A stretch of DNA of 49,427 nt from Deltaproteobacteria bacterium (GCA_002719955.1 PBFW01000002.1:1-49427); one strand, 5' to 3'. Shown: positions 1-9,494, numbered from the stretch's first letter. Numbers and translations are program-made. Notes: generated from the sequence alone by a model not told the origin.

Positions 1-1
1 G

Positions 2-367
2 CCTGTCACATGGGGCCGATTCAGATCGGTCTGGCACCTGGAGCGCTACCACGACACCAAGACCTCGGATGCGACGCTCTATCGGGTCTGCCGACGACAG
101 GGCATGCGCAGACTCCCGAACCGGGTCGGACGATGGGCCGTGCATACCCACCGCTACGAGAAGCAGGGCCCGGGTCATCACGTGCAGGTGGATGTCAAGT
201 TCCCCACGCCGATCGGTCGCAATGGCGAGCCGGAGGAGATCGCCGAGTTGATCTGCTTCCTGCTCGGCCCGAAGGCCCGCTTCATCGTGGGCTCGACCTT
301 CTCCATCGACGGCGGAACCGACGCGCTCCTGCGCACGAACGACTTCCCGGCGCCGTGGAACCCCTGA
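2..367 (+). pseudogene. IS481-type transposase fragment fused in frame to an SDR C-terminus
   Basis: The frame is open from the window edge to the stop codon at the end. The first 65 or so codons match the middle of IS481-family DDE transposases (WHLERYHD, DATLYRVCRRQG, HTHRYEKQ, GHHVQVDVKF). Near position 202 the reading passes without a frame break into the C-terminus of a classical short-chain dehydrogenase (EEIAELICFLLG, STFSIDGGTDA). Neither part is complete: the transposase lacks its catalytic core and the SDR lacks its Rossmann and YxxxK regions. I infer a deletion or recombination joining an IS remnant to an SDR tail. A functional product is unlikely. Confidence 0.75.
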
Positions 368-386
368 CGGGCGCATCACCGCTCGC

Positions 387-1349
387 TCACGCCTCTCGGA
401 GTTCGCGTTCGAGATCCTCGAGGGTCGCGCCCGATCGGTCGTAGACGAGCGGGTGGGCGTTCGGCTGCGGCCCCTCCCAACCCGGGAGCAACCCGCGCTC
501 GTGGCAGAGGAACTGCGCTTCGACGTTGCGCCCCGTGAAGGCGTCCGCCTCATCATCGTCGGCGAGCCACGCGACGACCCGGGCGATCACGTCGACCGGC
601 GCCCCCCCCTCGAACCCGAATGCCTTCATGTCCTGGGTGACGCGCTCCGTCGCGGTCAAGCCGGGATGCACCAGGAAAGAGCGGATGCCGTCACGCTCGT
701 GCTCCGCCTTGAGAATGCCGGGAATGCGGTGCGCTGCGGCCTTCGACAGGCCATAGCCGAGGCCCCAGCCCCCCTGGCCCGCTGGCCCGGGAGGGTCGGT
801 GTAGCCGGAAGCCGAAGTCACGAAGATGATCGTCCCGCCGCCTTGCTCCAGCATACCGGGCAGCAAGCGCCGCGTGACCTCGAGCGGCGTGAGCACGTTT
901 CCCTGGAGATGGCGGGCGATCACGTCGACCGGTGTATCGAGCAAGACGTCGATGTGACCCGGCCCGACGTAACGAGCGTTGTTCAGGAAGAGATCGATCC
1001 CCCCCCACTCGGACTCGACCCGATCGACCGCGGCGACGAGTTCCCCCGGCTCCAGGAGATCGGCTGGCAGGATCATGCCGCGCGCCCCCTCGGCCTCGAC
1101 CGCCAGGGCCGTCGCCCGCAGGCTCCCGGGGAGCGGCGAGGTGTCGCTCTCTCGAATCGTCGAGGAGTGTTCGCGCGCCTCACCCTCCTCGATCGTCCGC
1201 GCCGTCAGCGCCAGGTCGTAGCCCGCGCGTGCGAGCCCGACGGCACAGGCGCGACCGACCCCCCGTGAGGCCCCGGTGATGAACGCGACGGGACGCGCCC
1301 GAGCGCCATGGGCTCGGCGATGGCGGGCGCCGTCGGGCACTGCGCTCAT
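387..1349 (-). CDS. Short-chain dehydrogenase/reductase
   Basis: This 320-residue protein is an NAD(P)-dependent SDR of unknown substrate. The cofactor motif TGASRGVG is at residues 25-32, NNAR at 123-126 takes the place of the usual NNAG, catalytic Ser is near 179-181, and Tyr199 and Lys203 form YxxxK. Two features depart from the classical family: an insert of about 20 residues after the second beta strand (55-75) and a long C-terminus after the last strand. The ATG at 1349 is chosen because it overlaps the stop of the upstream SDR in an ATGA arrangement, so the pair is probably translationally coupled. A longer upstream reading in this frame only shadows the neighbouring gene. Its paired SDR suggests oxidation or reduction of lipid-like or steroid-like substrates, which is inference. 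Confidence 0.85.
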   Translation of the reverse strand: MSAVPDGARHRRAHGARARPVAFITGASRGVGRACAVGLARAGYDLALTARTIEEGEAREHSSTIRESDTSPLPGSLRATALAVEAEGARGMILPADLLEPGELVAAVDRVESEWGGIDLFLNNARYVGPGHIDVLLDTPVDVIARHLQGNVLTPLEVTRRLLPGMLEQGGGTIIFVTSASGYTDPPGPAGQGGWGLGYGLSKAAAHRIPGILKAEHERDGIRSFLVHPGLTATERVTQDMKAFGFEGGAPVDVIARVVAWLADDDEADAFTGRNVEAQFLCHERGLLPGWEGPQPNAHPLVYDRSGATLEDLERELREA

Positions 1350-2116
1350 TCGGAGACGATGCCGGGGTCCCGATGGCCCGCCATGCGTCCGCCGTCGGCG
1401 ACGAACTCGGAGCCCGTCGAATAGCTGCTCTCGTCCGAGGCGAGGAAGAGCACGAGGCGTGCGATCTCCTCGGGCTGAGCGATTCTCGGGATCGGCTGAA
1501 CCGCGAAGGGGTCCTGCTCGGCCATGTGGCCCAGCTCGTCGCCGCCGAGCATCGGCGTGTCGACGCCGCCCGGATGCACCGAGTTGACCCGGATCCCGTG
1601 TTGTCCGAGCTCGATCGCCGCGGTCTTGGTCATGCCCCGCACTGCCCACTTGCTGGCCACGTAGCCGATCACCCCTTCGACCCCTTCGAGCCCCGCGTTC
1701 GACGAGATATTCACGATCGAGCCGACCCCGGCCGCCCGCATCGGGGCGACGACCGATTTCATTCCGAGGAACACGCCCACCTGGTTCACGTCGACGACAG
1801 CGCGATAGTCCTCCAGCGCGTGGCCTTCGAGATAACCCGTGCGAACGATGCCCGCGTTGTTGATCAGGACCGAGAGCGAGCCAAAGGCATCGAGCGTCGC
1901 AGCGACCGCCGCCTGCCACGCGCCCTCGTCCGTTACGTCGAGGGGGACATAGCGAGCCGCGTCTCCGATTTCGGCGGCGACCTTTTCACCCTCGGCGTCG
2001 AGGACGTCGGCCAGTACGACGCTCGCGCCTTCCGCGGCGAAGAGCCGCGCCTCCGCGGCCCCCTGCCCGCGAGCCCCACCGCTGATCAAAGCCACCTTCC
2101 CGTCGAGTCGTCCCAT
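1346..2116 (-). CDS. Short-chain dehydrogenase, 3-alpha/20-beta-hydroxysteroid dehydrogenase-like
   Basis: This is a 256-residue classical SDR. GGARGQG (13-19) is the variant glycine motif common in the 3-alpha/20-beta-hydroxysteroid dehydrogenase branch. NNAG lies at 86-89, catalytic Ser at 138-139, and Tyr152 and Lys156 form YxxxK. The PG motif after beta-6 (HPGGVDTPM) fits NAD(H)-dependent members. The ATG at 2116 is preceded by GGGGAG about 8 bases upstream, whereas the longer reading frame has an arginine-rich, non-SDR N-terminus. It is the first gene of a two-gene minus-strand operon whose stop overlaps the next start by ATGA. The true substrate cannot be told from sequence. Confidence 0.88.
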   Translation of the reverse strand: MGRLDGKVALISGGARGQGAAEARLFAAEGASVVLADVLDAEGEKVAAEIGDAARYVPLDVTDEGAWQAAVAATLDAFGSLSVLINNAGIVRTGYLEGHALEDYRAVVDVNQVGVFLGMKSVVAPMRAAGVGSIVNISSNAGLEGVEGVIGYVASKWAVRGMTKTAAIELGQHGIRVNSVHPGGVDTPMLGGDELGHMAEQDPFAVQPIPRIAQPEEIARLVLFLASDESSYSTGSEFVADGGRMAGHRDPGIVSE

Positions 2117-2273
2117 CGTGCATTCTCCCCTGCCCCGTTGGCGCCTGCCTTCGCAGAACGTCCGCGCTCGAGGCCGTGCGCGCCGTCCCCATCGAGGGTC
2201 CGCGCTCGAGGCGCTACGCGCCACCCACTTCTGCGCCGCTTCTCGAATCCGCTATCTAGATCCGGAAGGGAGG

Positions 2274-2344
2274 CCCCTTGGGGCCTACTTGTCAGAATGC
2301 TTACTATCGGTGGTACGGAAAACGCAGCTTGAAGCTCCTATCCG
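2274..2344 (+). repeat. Dispersed repeat family, copy 1
   Basis: This copy starts with a short palindrome, CCCCTTGGGG. It continues CCTACTTGTCAGAATGC, TTACTATCGGTGGTACGG, AAAACGCAGCTTGAAGC and TCCTATCCG. It lies about 160 bp upstream of the SDR operon start. The same unit recurs six more times in the window, on both strands. Confidence 0.9.
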
Positions 2345-2972
2345 CGAGCGCGAGCGCTTTCATGTCGAGGGGTCCCGAGAATCCAGCTCGCATGGTTCGG
2401 TCGAACCCGCGCCAGACAGAACCGTCTTCGCGTGGAGGGCCCGGGTGATTCGAGCGCGTCTCATGGGGTCTTCGTCGTAGGCACTACCGGCAAACTACAG
2501 ACCGCGACCGGCGATCGCAATCTGCATGATCTCCCGCCCGACCGCTCAGCAGACGCCTCGACTTCCGGGGCGAGGTGTTTCTCGTCGAGGTTAGGGTTCC
2601 CTCTGACGCTATCTCGACGCCCACGCCTGTTGGCCAAGCGTCCCACCAACGCTAGTGGGGGTCCCATGGGAGGCGGCCGAGCAGCCGTCGCTCCTCCGCC
2701 CGACCTCGATGACGAGCACATCGGCTTCGGTCGTCGTATCGGGGCGGGCAAGCTTTCGTCCTCGTCGGATCATCGGAATCCCCTGCACGCCCGCTACAAC
2801 GAGCGAGGCCTTCACCACTTTCTTCACGTCGTCCACCGGGTGCGAGTGTCGGGACCCGTCGGAAGCGGGTCGACGGAGCCCGCACAGCGCGCCATCGTGC
2901 CGGGTGGCGGCGTGACGCGCGACCGACTCGCGCTCCCGCCGCCCTGCAAGGGTCGAAACCGGAGGCACGACG
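2345..2972. other. Stretch without a recognisable gene
   Basis: Open frames exist on both strands but none resembles a family I know. A minus-strand stretch around 2690-2860 reads with plausible protein character (DDVKKVVKASLVVAGVQG) but has no usable start or domain. It could be a degraded gene. No tRNA or obvious regulatory site is seen. Confidence 0.5.
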
Positions 2973-4829
2973 ATGCGGATCGCTCACACAGCCGGCGCAC
3001 TCGCCGCTCTCGCCCTATTCGCGACGAGCCCGATCGGCCGCGCGGCGGAGCCCTACTCGCCCTGGGCTGGCCCCGATCTCCCACGCGAGGTCTTCTGGGG
3101 CGATACCCACCTCCACACGTCGATCTCGCTCGATGCGAACCTCTTCGGCGTCACCGAACTCGATCCCGCCGACGCGTTTGCTTTCGCGCGCGGCGAGACG
3201 ATCCAGGCGACGAGCGGCCAGCCTGCGCGGCTCGCTCGCCCCCTCGACTTCCTGGTCATTTCGGATCACGCCGAGTACCTCGGCGTGATGCCGCTGATCC
3301 GCGCCGGGGACCCCGCGATCCTCACGGGCGAGACCGCGCGACGTTGGCGCGCCGCGCTGGGGGGCAATGCCAAAGCCCGCTACGACATGATGATGGAGAT
3401 CGCCGACTCCTATGACGCGGGAGCACCCGCCGTACAGTTGCCCGAGGGAGCAGACTCACCCTGGCACCGCATCGGACGCCTCGCCGACGCAGCCAGCCTC
3501 CCCGGCGCCTTCACCGCCTTCATCGGATTCGAATGGAGCACGATGAAGAGCGGCGACAACCTCCATCGCGTCGTGGTCTTCGCCGACGACGCCGAACGCG
3601 TGGGTCGAGTCGCACCATTCTCCACCTTCGACGGGCAAGACCCCGAGGATCTGTGGCGCTACCTCGCGCGCTACGAGGCCGAAACCGGGGGCCGGGCGCT
3701 CGCGATCCCGCACAACAGCAACCTGAGCGGCGGACGGATGTTTGCGAAGACTGACCTCGCAGGCGCACCCATCGATGCCGACTACGCCCGCGCCCGCAGC
3801 CGCTGGGAGCCGATCGCCGAGGTGACCCAGATCAAGGGCGACAGCGAAACCCATCCCCTGGTCTCACCCGACGACCCCTTCGCCGACTACGGCACCTGGG
3901 ACCAGTGGAACATCACGATGAGCACGCGCCAGGCGCCCTGGATGCAGGCCCATCAATACCTGCGCCCGGCCCTGCGCCTGGGCCTCGCGATCGACGCAAA
4001 GGTCGGCGTGAACCCCTATCGATACGGGTTGATCGGCAGCAGCGACTCTCACACTGCGCTCGCCGCCGTGGAGGAAAACAACTTCTGGGGCAAGCAGCCG
4101 GTGGACGAGCCCGGCCCAACACGCGCCCGTCGGACCTGGGGCTCTCCCGATTCGGGCATGCCAAATACTCTCCAGCTCGCCTCCGGCTATGCCGCAGTCT
4201 GGGCGACCGAGAACACGCGTGCCTCGCTCTTCGACGCCATGCGCCGCCGTGAGGTCTACGCGACGACCGGGCCTCGGATCCGAGTGCGCTTCTTCGGCGG
4301 TTGGACCTTCTCGGAGGCGGACCTGGCGGGCCCGGATCCCGCGCGAAACGCCTACGACGAAGGCGTGCCAATGGGTGCCGAGCTCCCGATCCGGCCGCGC
4401 GGCGCAAAGGCTCCAACGTTTCTGGTGTGGGCGCTCAAGGATCCGGCCGGGGCGCACCTGGATCGGGTGCAGATCGTGAAGGGTTGGCACTCGGCCGAAG
4501 ACCAGACGCATGAGCGTGTCCACGACGTGGTCTGGTCCGATGAGCGCGTGCCCAATGCCGACGGTCAGCTACCTGCCGTGGGCAACACGGTCGATCTCGA
4601 GACCGCGACGTATCGCAACGACGTAGGCGCCGCCGCACTCTCGACCGCCTGGACCGACCCCGACTTCGACCCGAGTCAGCGCGCCTTCTACTACGTGCGG
4701 GTGATCGAGATTCCTACGCCCCGCTGGCCCGCCTACGACGCGGCGCGCTTCGAGGTCGAGCTGCCCGATGGAACACAGAAGATCCATCAGGAGCGCGCCT
4801 ACACGTCGCCGATCTGGTACGCGCCCTAA
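2973..4829 (+). CDS. DUF3604 secreted protein with PHP-like metal motifs
   Basis: This 618-residue protein starts with a cleavable signal peptide (hydrophobic core about residues 7-20, cleavage near AEP). It has the hallmark motifs of DUF3604, a family related to PHP-type metal-dependent phosphoesterases: GDTHLHT at 43-49, ISDHAEY near 96-102, and GSSDSH in the middle of the protein. His and Asp residues in these motifs are the likely metal ligands. The mature protein should be periplasmic. Many members occur beside lipid or aromatic degradation genes, but the reaction is not established. The gene stands alone, with unrecognised sequence upstream and a decayed IS3 downstream. Length and motifs are intact, so it appears functional. 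Confidence 0.88.
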   Translation: MRIAHTAGALAALALFATSPIGRAAEPYSPWAGPDLPREVFWGDTHLHTSISLDANLFGVTELDPADAFAFARGETIQATSGQPARLARPLDFLVISDHAEYLGVMPLIRAGDPAILTGETARRWRAALGGNAKARYDMMMEIADSYDAGAPAVQLPEGADSPWHRIGRLADAASLPGAFTAFIGFEWSTMKSGDNLHRVVVFADDAERVGRVAPFSTFDGQDPEDLWRYLARYEAETGGRALAIPHNSNLSGGRMFAKTDLAGAPIDADYARARSRWEPIAEVTQIKGDSETHPLVSPDDPFADYGTWDQWNITMSTRQAPWMQAHQYLRPALRLGLAIDAKVGVNPYRYGLIGSSDSHTALAAVEENNFWGKQPVDEPGPTRARRTWGSPDSGMPNTLQLASGYAAVWATENTRASLFDAMRRREVYATTGPRIRVRFFGGWTFSEADLAGPDPARNAYDEGVPMGAELPIRPRGAKAPTFLVWALKDPAGAHLDRVQIVKGWHSAEDQTHERVHDVVWSDERVPNADGQLPAVGNTVDLETATYRNDVGAAALSTAWTDPDFDPSQRAFYYVRVIEIPTPRWPAYDAARFEVELPDGTQKIHQERAYTSPIWYAP

Positions 4830-4907
4830 GCGCTCATCGTCCGGTGTAGCCCGTCAGCAGGAAGTGGACCCCAGGCCCTCCTAAGCCAATCGACACATTC
4901 CGGGGTC

Positions 4908-5832
4908 TGTGACCCCAAGGAGCGTGTCGAGATATCGATCCAGAAGAAGCAATCCACTGAAGCGGCGGTGCGAGAGGTCCGTCGGCGGAGCCGACGGACG
5001 TTCTCTCCCGAGGAATAGATCCGCATCGTGCTCGAAGGACTTCGAGGCGAGCAGAGCGTCTCGGACCTGTGTCGGCGTGAGCGCGTCGCCTCGAACCTTT
5101 ACTACCGCTGGAGCAAGGATTTCCTCGAAGGCGGCAAGAAATAGCTCGCGGGGGATACGGTTCGCGAGGCCACCGGCGATGAGGTCACGGACTTGCACTC
5201 GGAGAACCGAGAGCTGAAGGAGGTTGTGGCCGAGATCACGCTTCGCAATCGCATCCTCAAAAAAAATCTGACGGGTCATGGCGAGGCGGAAGCTTCGTGA
5301 GACGCACGGCCTCCGAGAAGATGGAGATCATCCGGCTCGTCGCAGGGACGAATCTGCCCGTGCGAGCGACGCTCCGGCAGACGAACACCCCGCGAAGCAC
5401 GTTTTACGGCTGGTACCAGCGTTACATCGAGGACGGCTTCGATGGGCTTCATGACAAGAAGCCTGCTCCTCGACCGCGTTGGAGCGCGACCCCGAGAAGG
5501 TTGAGAAGCAGGTGCTCGATCTCGCTCTCGAGCGTACTGGGCTCTCGCCGCGAGAGCTGGCCTGGACTTCTCTCGCTACATCATTGCCTGGAAGCTGAGC
5601 CCGACGATGGGAGCGACCGATGTGACGGAGACGCTCGATGAAGCGATCGCCACAACGGGCGTCGATCAGGTCAAGGTGAAGCATCGGCCTCGGCCGCTCA
5701 GCGACAACGGCCCTGCGTATCTCTCAGGCGAGCTTCGGGAGGCGGTACGAGGTACTCACCGAGAGATCAAGGATCAAGAGAAGAACGATCGAGCAAAGAA
5801 AGAAGGAGTACCTGGCCCAGAAGGCGGCCTAG
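4908..5832 (+). pseudogene. Decayed IS3-family element (orfA and orfB remnants)
   Basis: OrfA is readable from about 4975: RRTFSPEE, then IRIVLEGLRGEQSVSDLCR, SNLYYRWSKDFLEGGKK, LAGDTVREATGDEV and a leucine-zipper-like segment ending ILKKN. Two in-frame TAG codons at 5016 and 5142 interrupt it. OrfB starts at 5297 (SEKMEIIRLV, RSTFYGWYQRYIEDG) and has frameshifts plus two internal deletions. One near 5563 joins SPRELAW to FSRYIIAWKL. One near 5745, after LSDNGPAYLSGELREA, jumps to the C-terminal RIKRRTIEQRKKEYLAQKAA, where the stop falls at about 5832. Only one of the DDE catalytic segments (the DNGP region) survives. The element cannot transpose itself. Confidence 0.85.
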
Positions 5833-5950
5833 GCGAACATCCAAAACTGTCTCTTAGCAAAAGGCGGTCGTTGTCCAGAATGTCTTGCCGACGTACACTG
5901 TCAGGACAAAGTAAATGGGTGGCGGGTGATACCTATCGCTCCAGTTCAAA

Positions 5951-6129
5951 GGTTGGTGTTCATATTCATGGCGGTCTGGGCTACACGGCCGAAGCTGACC
6001 CGCAACTCGACTATACGCCGCGCGAAGATGCAGCAGTTGTTGCATTGGGGTCCCGAGTTTCTGGAGCGGCGGATTGCGGAGCTGCTGCTGGATCCGCCCG
6101 GGATGTTAGAGGCTTCGAGTCGACCCTGA
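5951..6129 (+). pseudogene. Acyl-CoA dehydrogenase C-terminal fragment, frameshifted
   Basis: The reading HIHGGLGYTAEADPQLDY matches the conserved C-terminal segment of acyl-CoA dehydrogenases (VHGGxGYT..D..LYYRRA). After a frame change near 6000-6010 it continues RRAKMQQLLHWGPEFLERR, followed by a stop. Only about the last 60 residues of the roughly 380-residue family are present. The fragment lies directly after the right end of the decayed IS3 element, so the IS probably removed the rest. Confidence 0.65.
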
Positions 6130-6146
6130 TCCCGCTGCGACTTGAC

Positions 6147-6638
6147 ATGAGTGCCTTCCCGAAATCAATAGGCGCATTTGAGTCTTTCATCCGCAGGGAA
6201 ATCGTGAGACCGGTCGTGTTCCAGGATCGCATCGCTTCTCCGGACCCGAAGCGGTCTTCCCAGTCTGCCCGGGCGACGGGGGGGCGGGTCGTTCTGCGGG
6301 CAAGCCTGACCGCAGTGCTTGCCCTTGCCGGTTGCGTCGTGAGTCCGGAGGCGCTCTCGCCTCCCCCTGCCCCGGCGGACACAGAAAACGTCCGTCCGAC
6401 CTATTCGTGGTTGAAAGAAAATGTGTTCATGCGGGACTGCATGTTCTGTCATGTCATTCAGTCCCCCTACCTGATGAGTTACGAGCAAATCATGGGAACC
6501 GTATCGCCTGGGGAACCCCTTGAGAGTCGATTGTATCTCATGGTTCGAACCGGGCGAATGCCAAAGGGCGGCCGGATCGCCGACTCCAAAAAATGGGCGA
6601 TCTACGCCTGGATTTTGAATGGCGCGCACAACGACTGA
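6147..6638 (+). CDS. Mono-haem c-type lipoprotein
   Basis: The C-terminal part contains one haem c site, CMFCH, preceded by a lipobox (LALAG then Cys) at the end of a hydrophobic stretch, and a candidate Met ligand in GRMPKGG. It is therefore likely a periplasmic, lipid-anchored monohaem cytochrome for electron transfer. The start is uncertain. ATG 6147 gives about 60 residues ahead of the lipobox, long for a lipoprotein signal. In-frame GTG codons at 6204 and 6216 would give a more normal signal peptide. The upstream reading frame is IS and acyl-CoA dehydrogenase debris, so a truncated or re-started gene is possible. No partner oxidase or dehydrogenase is adjacent. Confidence 0.65.
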   Translation: MSAFPKSIGAFESFIRREIVRPVVFQDRIASPDPKRSSQSARATGGRVVLRASLTAVLALAGCVVSPEALSPPPAPADTENVRPTYSWLKENVFMRDCMFCHVIQSPYLMSYEQIMGTVSPGEPLESRLYLMVRTGRMPKGGRIADSKKWAIYAWILNGAHND

Positions 6639-6671
6639 CCTGGCCTCCTGATCGAGCGAGAATCAGGTCGA

Positions 6672-6836
6672 ATGGGCGAGGGGCGCCACACGGAAGAAGC
6701 GATCATCGGGAAACTTCGAACCGCGGAGATCGGCCTGGCAAAGGGTCTCGCAACCGCGGAGGTCGTCCACAAGCTCGAGATCGCCGAGCAGAGCTACTAC
6801 CGTGGGCGGAAGGAGTACGGGGCCTTTGGCACGACC
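6672..6836 (+). pseudogene. IS3-family OrfA 5' fragment
   Basis: The reading RHTEEAIIGKLRTAEIGLAK, EVVHKLEIAEQSYYRGRKEYG is the helix-turn-helix half of an IS3 OrfA, with the usual YYRW changed to YYRG. Similarity stops at about 6830, some 15 bp before a minus-strand copy of the dispersed repeat. OrfB is absent. Confidence 0.8.
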
Positions 6837-6846
6837 AGGCGCGCGG

Positions 6847-6920
6847 CGGATAGGAGTTTCAAGCTGCGTTTTCCGCACCACCGATAGTAGGCGTTCTGAC
6901 AAGTAGACCCAAATGGGCCC
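6847..6920 (-). repeat. Dispersed repeat family, copy 2
   Basis: Reverse-strand copy running CCATTTGGGTCTACTTG, TCAGAACGCCTACTATCGG, TGGTGCGGAAAACGCAGC, TTGAAACTCCTATCCG. Its 3' edge is next to the truncated end of the IS3 OrfA fragment at 6672-6836. Confidence 0.9.
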
Positions 6921-7369
6921 GTTCCGAGCGCTCGACAAAGAACCCCATCCGAGGAGGCGCATCCGTCAAGCGGCTCACGTAAAGCGGAGCGAGTTGATCC
7001 GAAAAATCGATGCCCGAGGGTATGCGAACGAAGCCCCGGGGCGGCTTGCGCTCCTTTTTCGACGGGGCGCGACTTTGGCTTTCTTCCACGATGACCTCGC
7101 TTTCCGACGCACACGATATCCCAGGGCCTATTTATTCGATATTCCCGGACCGGGCGAGGGTAGTCTTCGTCCCATGAACCTTGCGGCAAGCGAACTCCAG
7201 AAATCCGAACTTCGCAAATTCCCGACAAGCGCGAGGCCTTTCTGGTCGCCGGGTACCGTGCGCTCCGGCAAGCCTTCAAGAATGAAGGTGCATTTCCCGT
7301 CGGCGACTGGCACCAGCACGCCATCGGCGGCGTCGGCCGACCCAAAGAAGTTCTGGTAGGCTCGATCCC
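6921..7369. other. Stretch without a confident gene
   Basis: A minus-strand reading across about 7130-7370 (YQNFFGSADAADGVLVPVAD, GKCTFILEGLPERTV) looks protein-like and may be the N-terminal part of a lost gene divergent from the carboxyltransferase. I recognise no family and the frame breaks up below 7130. The promoter of the carboxyltransferase gene must lie here, but no clear -35/-10 pair stands out. Confidence 0.4.
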
Positions 7370-8932
7370 ATGAGTTGGAAACCCGAACTCGCCGAAATCG
7401 AACGCCGCCGAGAACGCGCAAGAGAGATGGGCGGCGAGGAGCGCGTCGCGCGCCACGTCGCTGCGGGGCGCCTCCCTGTACGCGAGCGAATCGATCAGAT
7501 GCTCGACAAGGGTTCCTTCCGGGAGATCGGAAGCATCGCAAGCCGCGTCACCTACGAAGAAGACGGCTCGATCAAGAGTTTTACGCCGTCGAATTTCGTG
7601 ACGGGTCGCGGCACGGTAGACGGACGGCCCGTGATCGTTGGCGGCGACGATTTCAGCGTACGCGGCGGCGCCGCCGACGGCACGGTTGGAAACAAGATGG
7701 GTTGGAGCGAGCGATCCGCGCTGGAATCGCGCATCCCCGTCATCCGACTCGTCGATGGCACGGGGGGGGGCGGCAGCGTCAAAACCAACACCGAAATCAT
7801 GCGCTCGTACGTGCCGTACAACCCTGAATGGGACATCTCCGTCGAGCTTCTCTCCACCGTGCCCGTCGTCGGCGCGGCCCTCGGCCCGGTCGCCGGACTC
7901 GGCGCCGCACGAGTCGCCGCCAGCCATTTCTCGGTGATGGTTCGGGGCGTGAGTCAACTCTTCGTGGCGGGTCCACCCGTGGTCTACCGCGCCTTAGGGC
8001 GAAAGGTTGAGAAGGAGGAACTGGGCGGCTCCCATATACACGCCCGGGGTAGTGGCGCGGTGGATAACGAGGTGGCGAGCGAAGAAGAGGCCTTCGAACA
8101 GATCCGTCGCTTCCTCTCCTACTTACCTTCTTCGGTTTACGAAGTGCCGCCCCGGATCGAATCCGAAGACGACCCCGAACGCCGCGAAGAGGCGCTCCTC
8201 TCTTTCATCCCGAAGGACCGCCGCAAGGTGTACGATGCGCGAAAACTGGTCTCGCTGGTGGTCGATCGCGATTCTTTTTTCGAGATGGGCCGTTTTTATG
8301 GGCGCCCCCTCATAACCGGACTCGCCCGTGTGGATGGCATCGCCGTGGCGGTGATGGCCAACGACCCTCGCTTCGGAGCGGGTTCGATCAATGCCGACGC
8401 GGCGGAGAAAATGACCCGTTTTATCGACCTCTGCGACACCTTCCGGCTCCCCGTGATGAACTTCGTCGACAACCCCGGCTTCCTCGTCGGCGTCGAAGCC
8501 GAAAAGCGCGGCACCATTCGAAAAGGAGTCCGAGCCCTGGCCGCGGTCTACCAGGCGACAACGCCCTGGTGCTCGATCATCGTGCGAAAAGCCTTTGGAG
8601 TCGCGGGCGCCGGCCATGTGAACCACACGCGTTCGAGTCCACGTTACGCGTGGCCCTCGGGCGAATGGGGATCGCTGCCAATCGAGGGCGGGGTCGAAGC
8701 GGCGTACAAGCGCAAGCTACAGGCGGCGCCCGACCCCGACGCGCTGCGCCGGGAACTCGAGGAAAAACTCGCCAGCCTTCGCGACCCGATTCTCACGGCC
8801 GAATCCTTTGGCGTCGAGGAGATCATCGATCCGCGCGAGACGCGCCCGCTGCTCGTCGATTTCGCTCGCCGAGCCTTCGAAATCATCGCCAACGAAGTAC
8901 GGGGGCCGAGAGCCCGCGGCTTTCGACCCTGA
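7370..8932 (+). CDS. Acyl-CoA carboxylase carboxyltransferase (beta) subunit
   Basis: This 520-residue protein is full length for the biotin-dependent carboxyltransferase family (PccB, AccD5, MmdA). It transfers carboxyl groups between carboxybiotin and acyl-CoA such as propionyl-, acetyl- or methylcrotonyl-CoA. The N-terminal crotonase-like half has GRLPVRERIDQMLD and a glycine-rich oxyanion loop (VDGTGGGGS). The C-terminal half has FVDNPGFLVGVEAE and a second Gly-Ala loop (AFGVAGAGH). The ATG at 7370 agrees with the start of homologues. No biotin carboxylase or biotin carrier gene is nearby, so its partner must be elsewhere or it works as a decarboxylase component. The 3' end overlaps the converging kinase pseudogene by 50 bp. 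Confidence 0.88.
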   Translation: MSWKPELAEIERRRERAREMGGEERVARHVAAGRLPVRERIDQMLDKGSFREIGSIASRVTYEEDGSIKSFTPSNFVTGRGTVDGRPVIVGGDDFSVRGGAADGTVGNKMGWSERSALESRIPVIRLVDGTGGGGSVKTNTEIMRSYVPYNPEWDISVELLSTVPVVGAALGPVAGLGAARVAASHFSVMVRGVSQLFVAGPPVVYRALGRKVEKEELGGSHIHARGSGAVDNEVASEEEAFEQIRRFLSYLPSSVYEVPPRIESEDDPERREEALLSFIPKDRRKVYDARKLVSLVVDRDSFFEMGRFYGRPLITGLARVDGIAVAVMANDPRFGAGSINADAAEKMTRFIDLCDTFRLPVMNFVDNPGFLVGVEAEKRGTIRKGVRALAAVYQATTPWCSIIVRKAFGVAGAGHVNHTRSSPRYAWPSGEWGSLPIEGGVEAAYKRKLQAAPDPDALRRELEEKLASLRDPILTAESFGVEEIIDPRETRPLLVDFARRAFEIIANEVRGPRARGFRP

Positions 8933-9494
8933 AGCCGCCCGGCGGCGACGAACTCAAGAACCCTCCGCTTCCACCCGTGCCAGCCATTTCTCGGCTTCGT
9001 TCGGGGAACGAAAAACGAAAAACCGGCCCGCGACCGGCTTCCCGCCGCTGCAGTTCTTCGAGTTGCGTTCGGTCTTTTCGCCAAGTAATGATCGCCCACC
9101 ACAGAATCGATTCACGTGACAAAAATGCGTGAACGAAGGATTCCGTGTTCCCGGCGTGCAATCGCTGGCGGGTGATTACCCGCCGGTACGTTCGCCGCAG
9201 CGCACGGATAAAAACGCGCGGGAAAGAATAGTCGAGCCCGACGACGGCGGTTGCCTCCCTTTGCACCAGGCCCTCAAACCGGGCCTGGGAGTTTCCATCG
9301 ACTACCCAGCCCGGGATTTGGATGGCGCGGGTGACGTTTTTCCGAAACTCGGCATCCGCCGCCGGCTCCCAGTTCGCCTTCCAGTAGAGCGCATCGAGTT
9401 CGATTCAAGGCTGACCGAGAGCCGTAGCCAGGCGCCGCGAGAAAGTCGTCTTCCCGCTGCAACTGCATCCAACAACGGAGACTTTCGAGAGGTC
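8883..9494 (-). pseudogene. Adenylate-kinase-like P-loop protein (topology-modulation type), broken
   Basis: In one frame the strand encodes a Walker A P-loop GCSCSGKTT, then LATALGQP, an in-frame TGA (9405-9407), then IELDALYWKANWEP, PGWVVDGNSQARF and the arginine-rich lid RALRRTYRRVITRQ, followed by SFVHAFLSRESILWWAI. This order matches small P-loop kinases annotated as topology modulation or FlaR-like proteins of about 180 residues. No ATG, GTG or TTG lies between the preceding stop and the P-loop in this frame, so the start is also lost. It is last in the minus-strand dehalogenase operon and its tail runs into the carboxyltransferase gene. The C-terminal 45 residues do not look like the family. 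Confidence 0.75.

Noticed and set aside
4908..5832. Programmed frameshift between orfA and orfB of an active IS3
   Set aside because: Two TAG codons in orfA and two internal deletions in orfB rule out a functional element.
9405..9407. In-frame TGA in the P-loop kinase as a second selenocysteine codon
   Set aside because: The TGA replaces a non-Cys position (usually His before IELD), and the gene also lacks a start codon. I see no SECIS-like hairpin after it.
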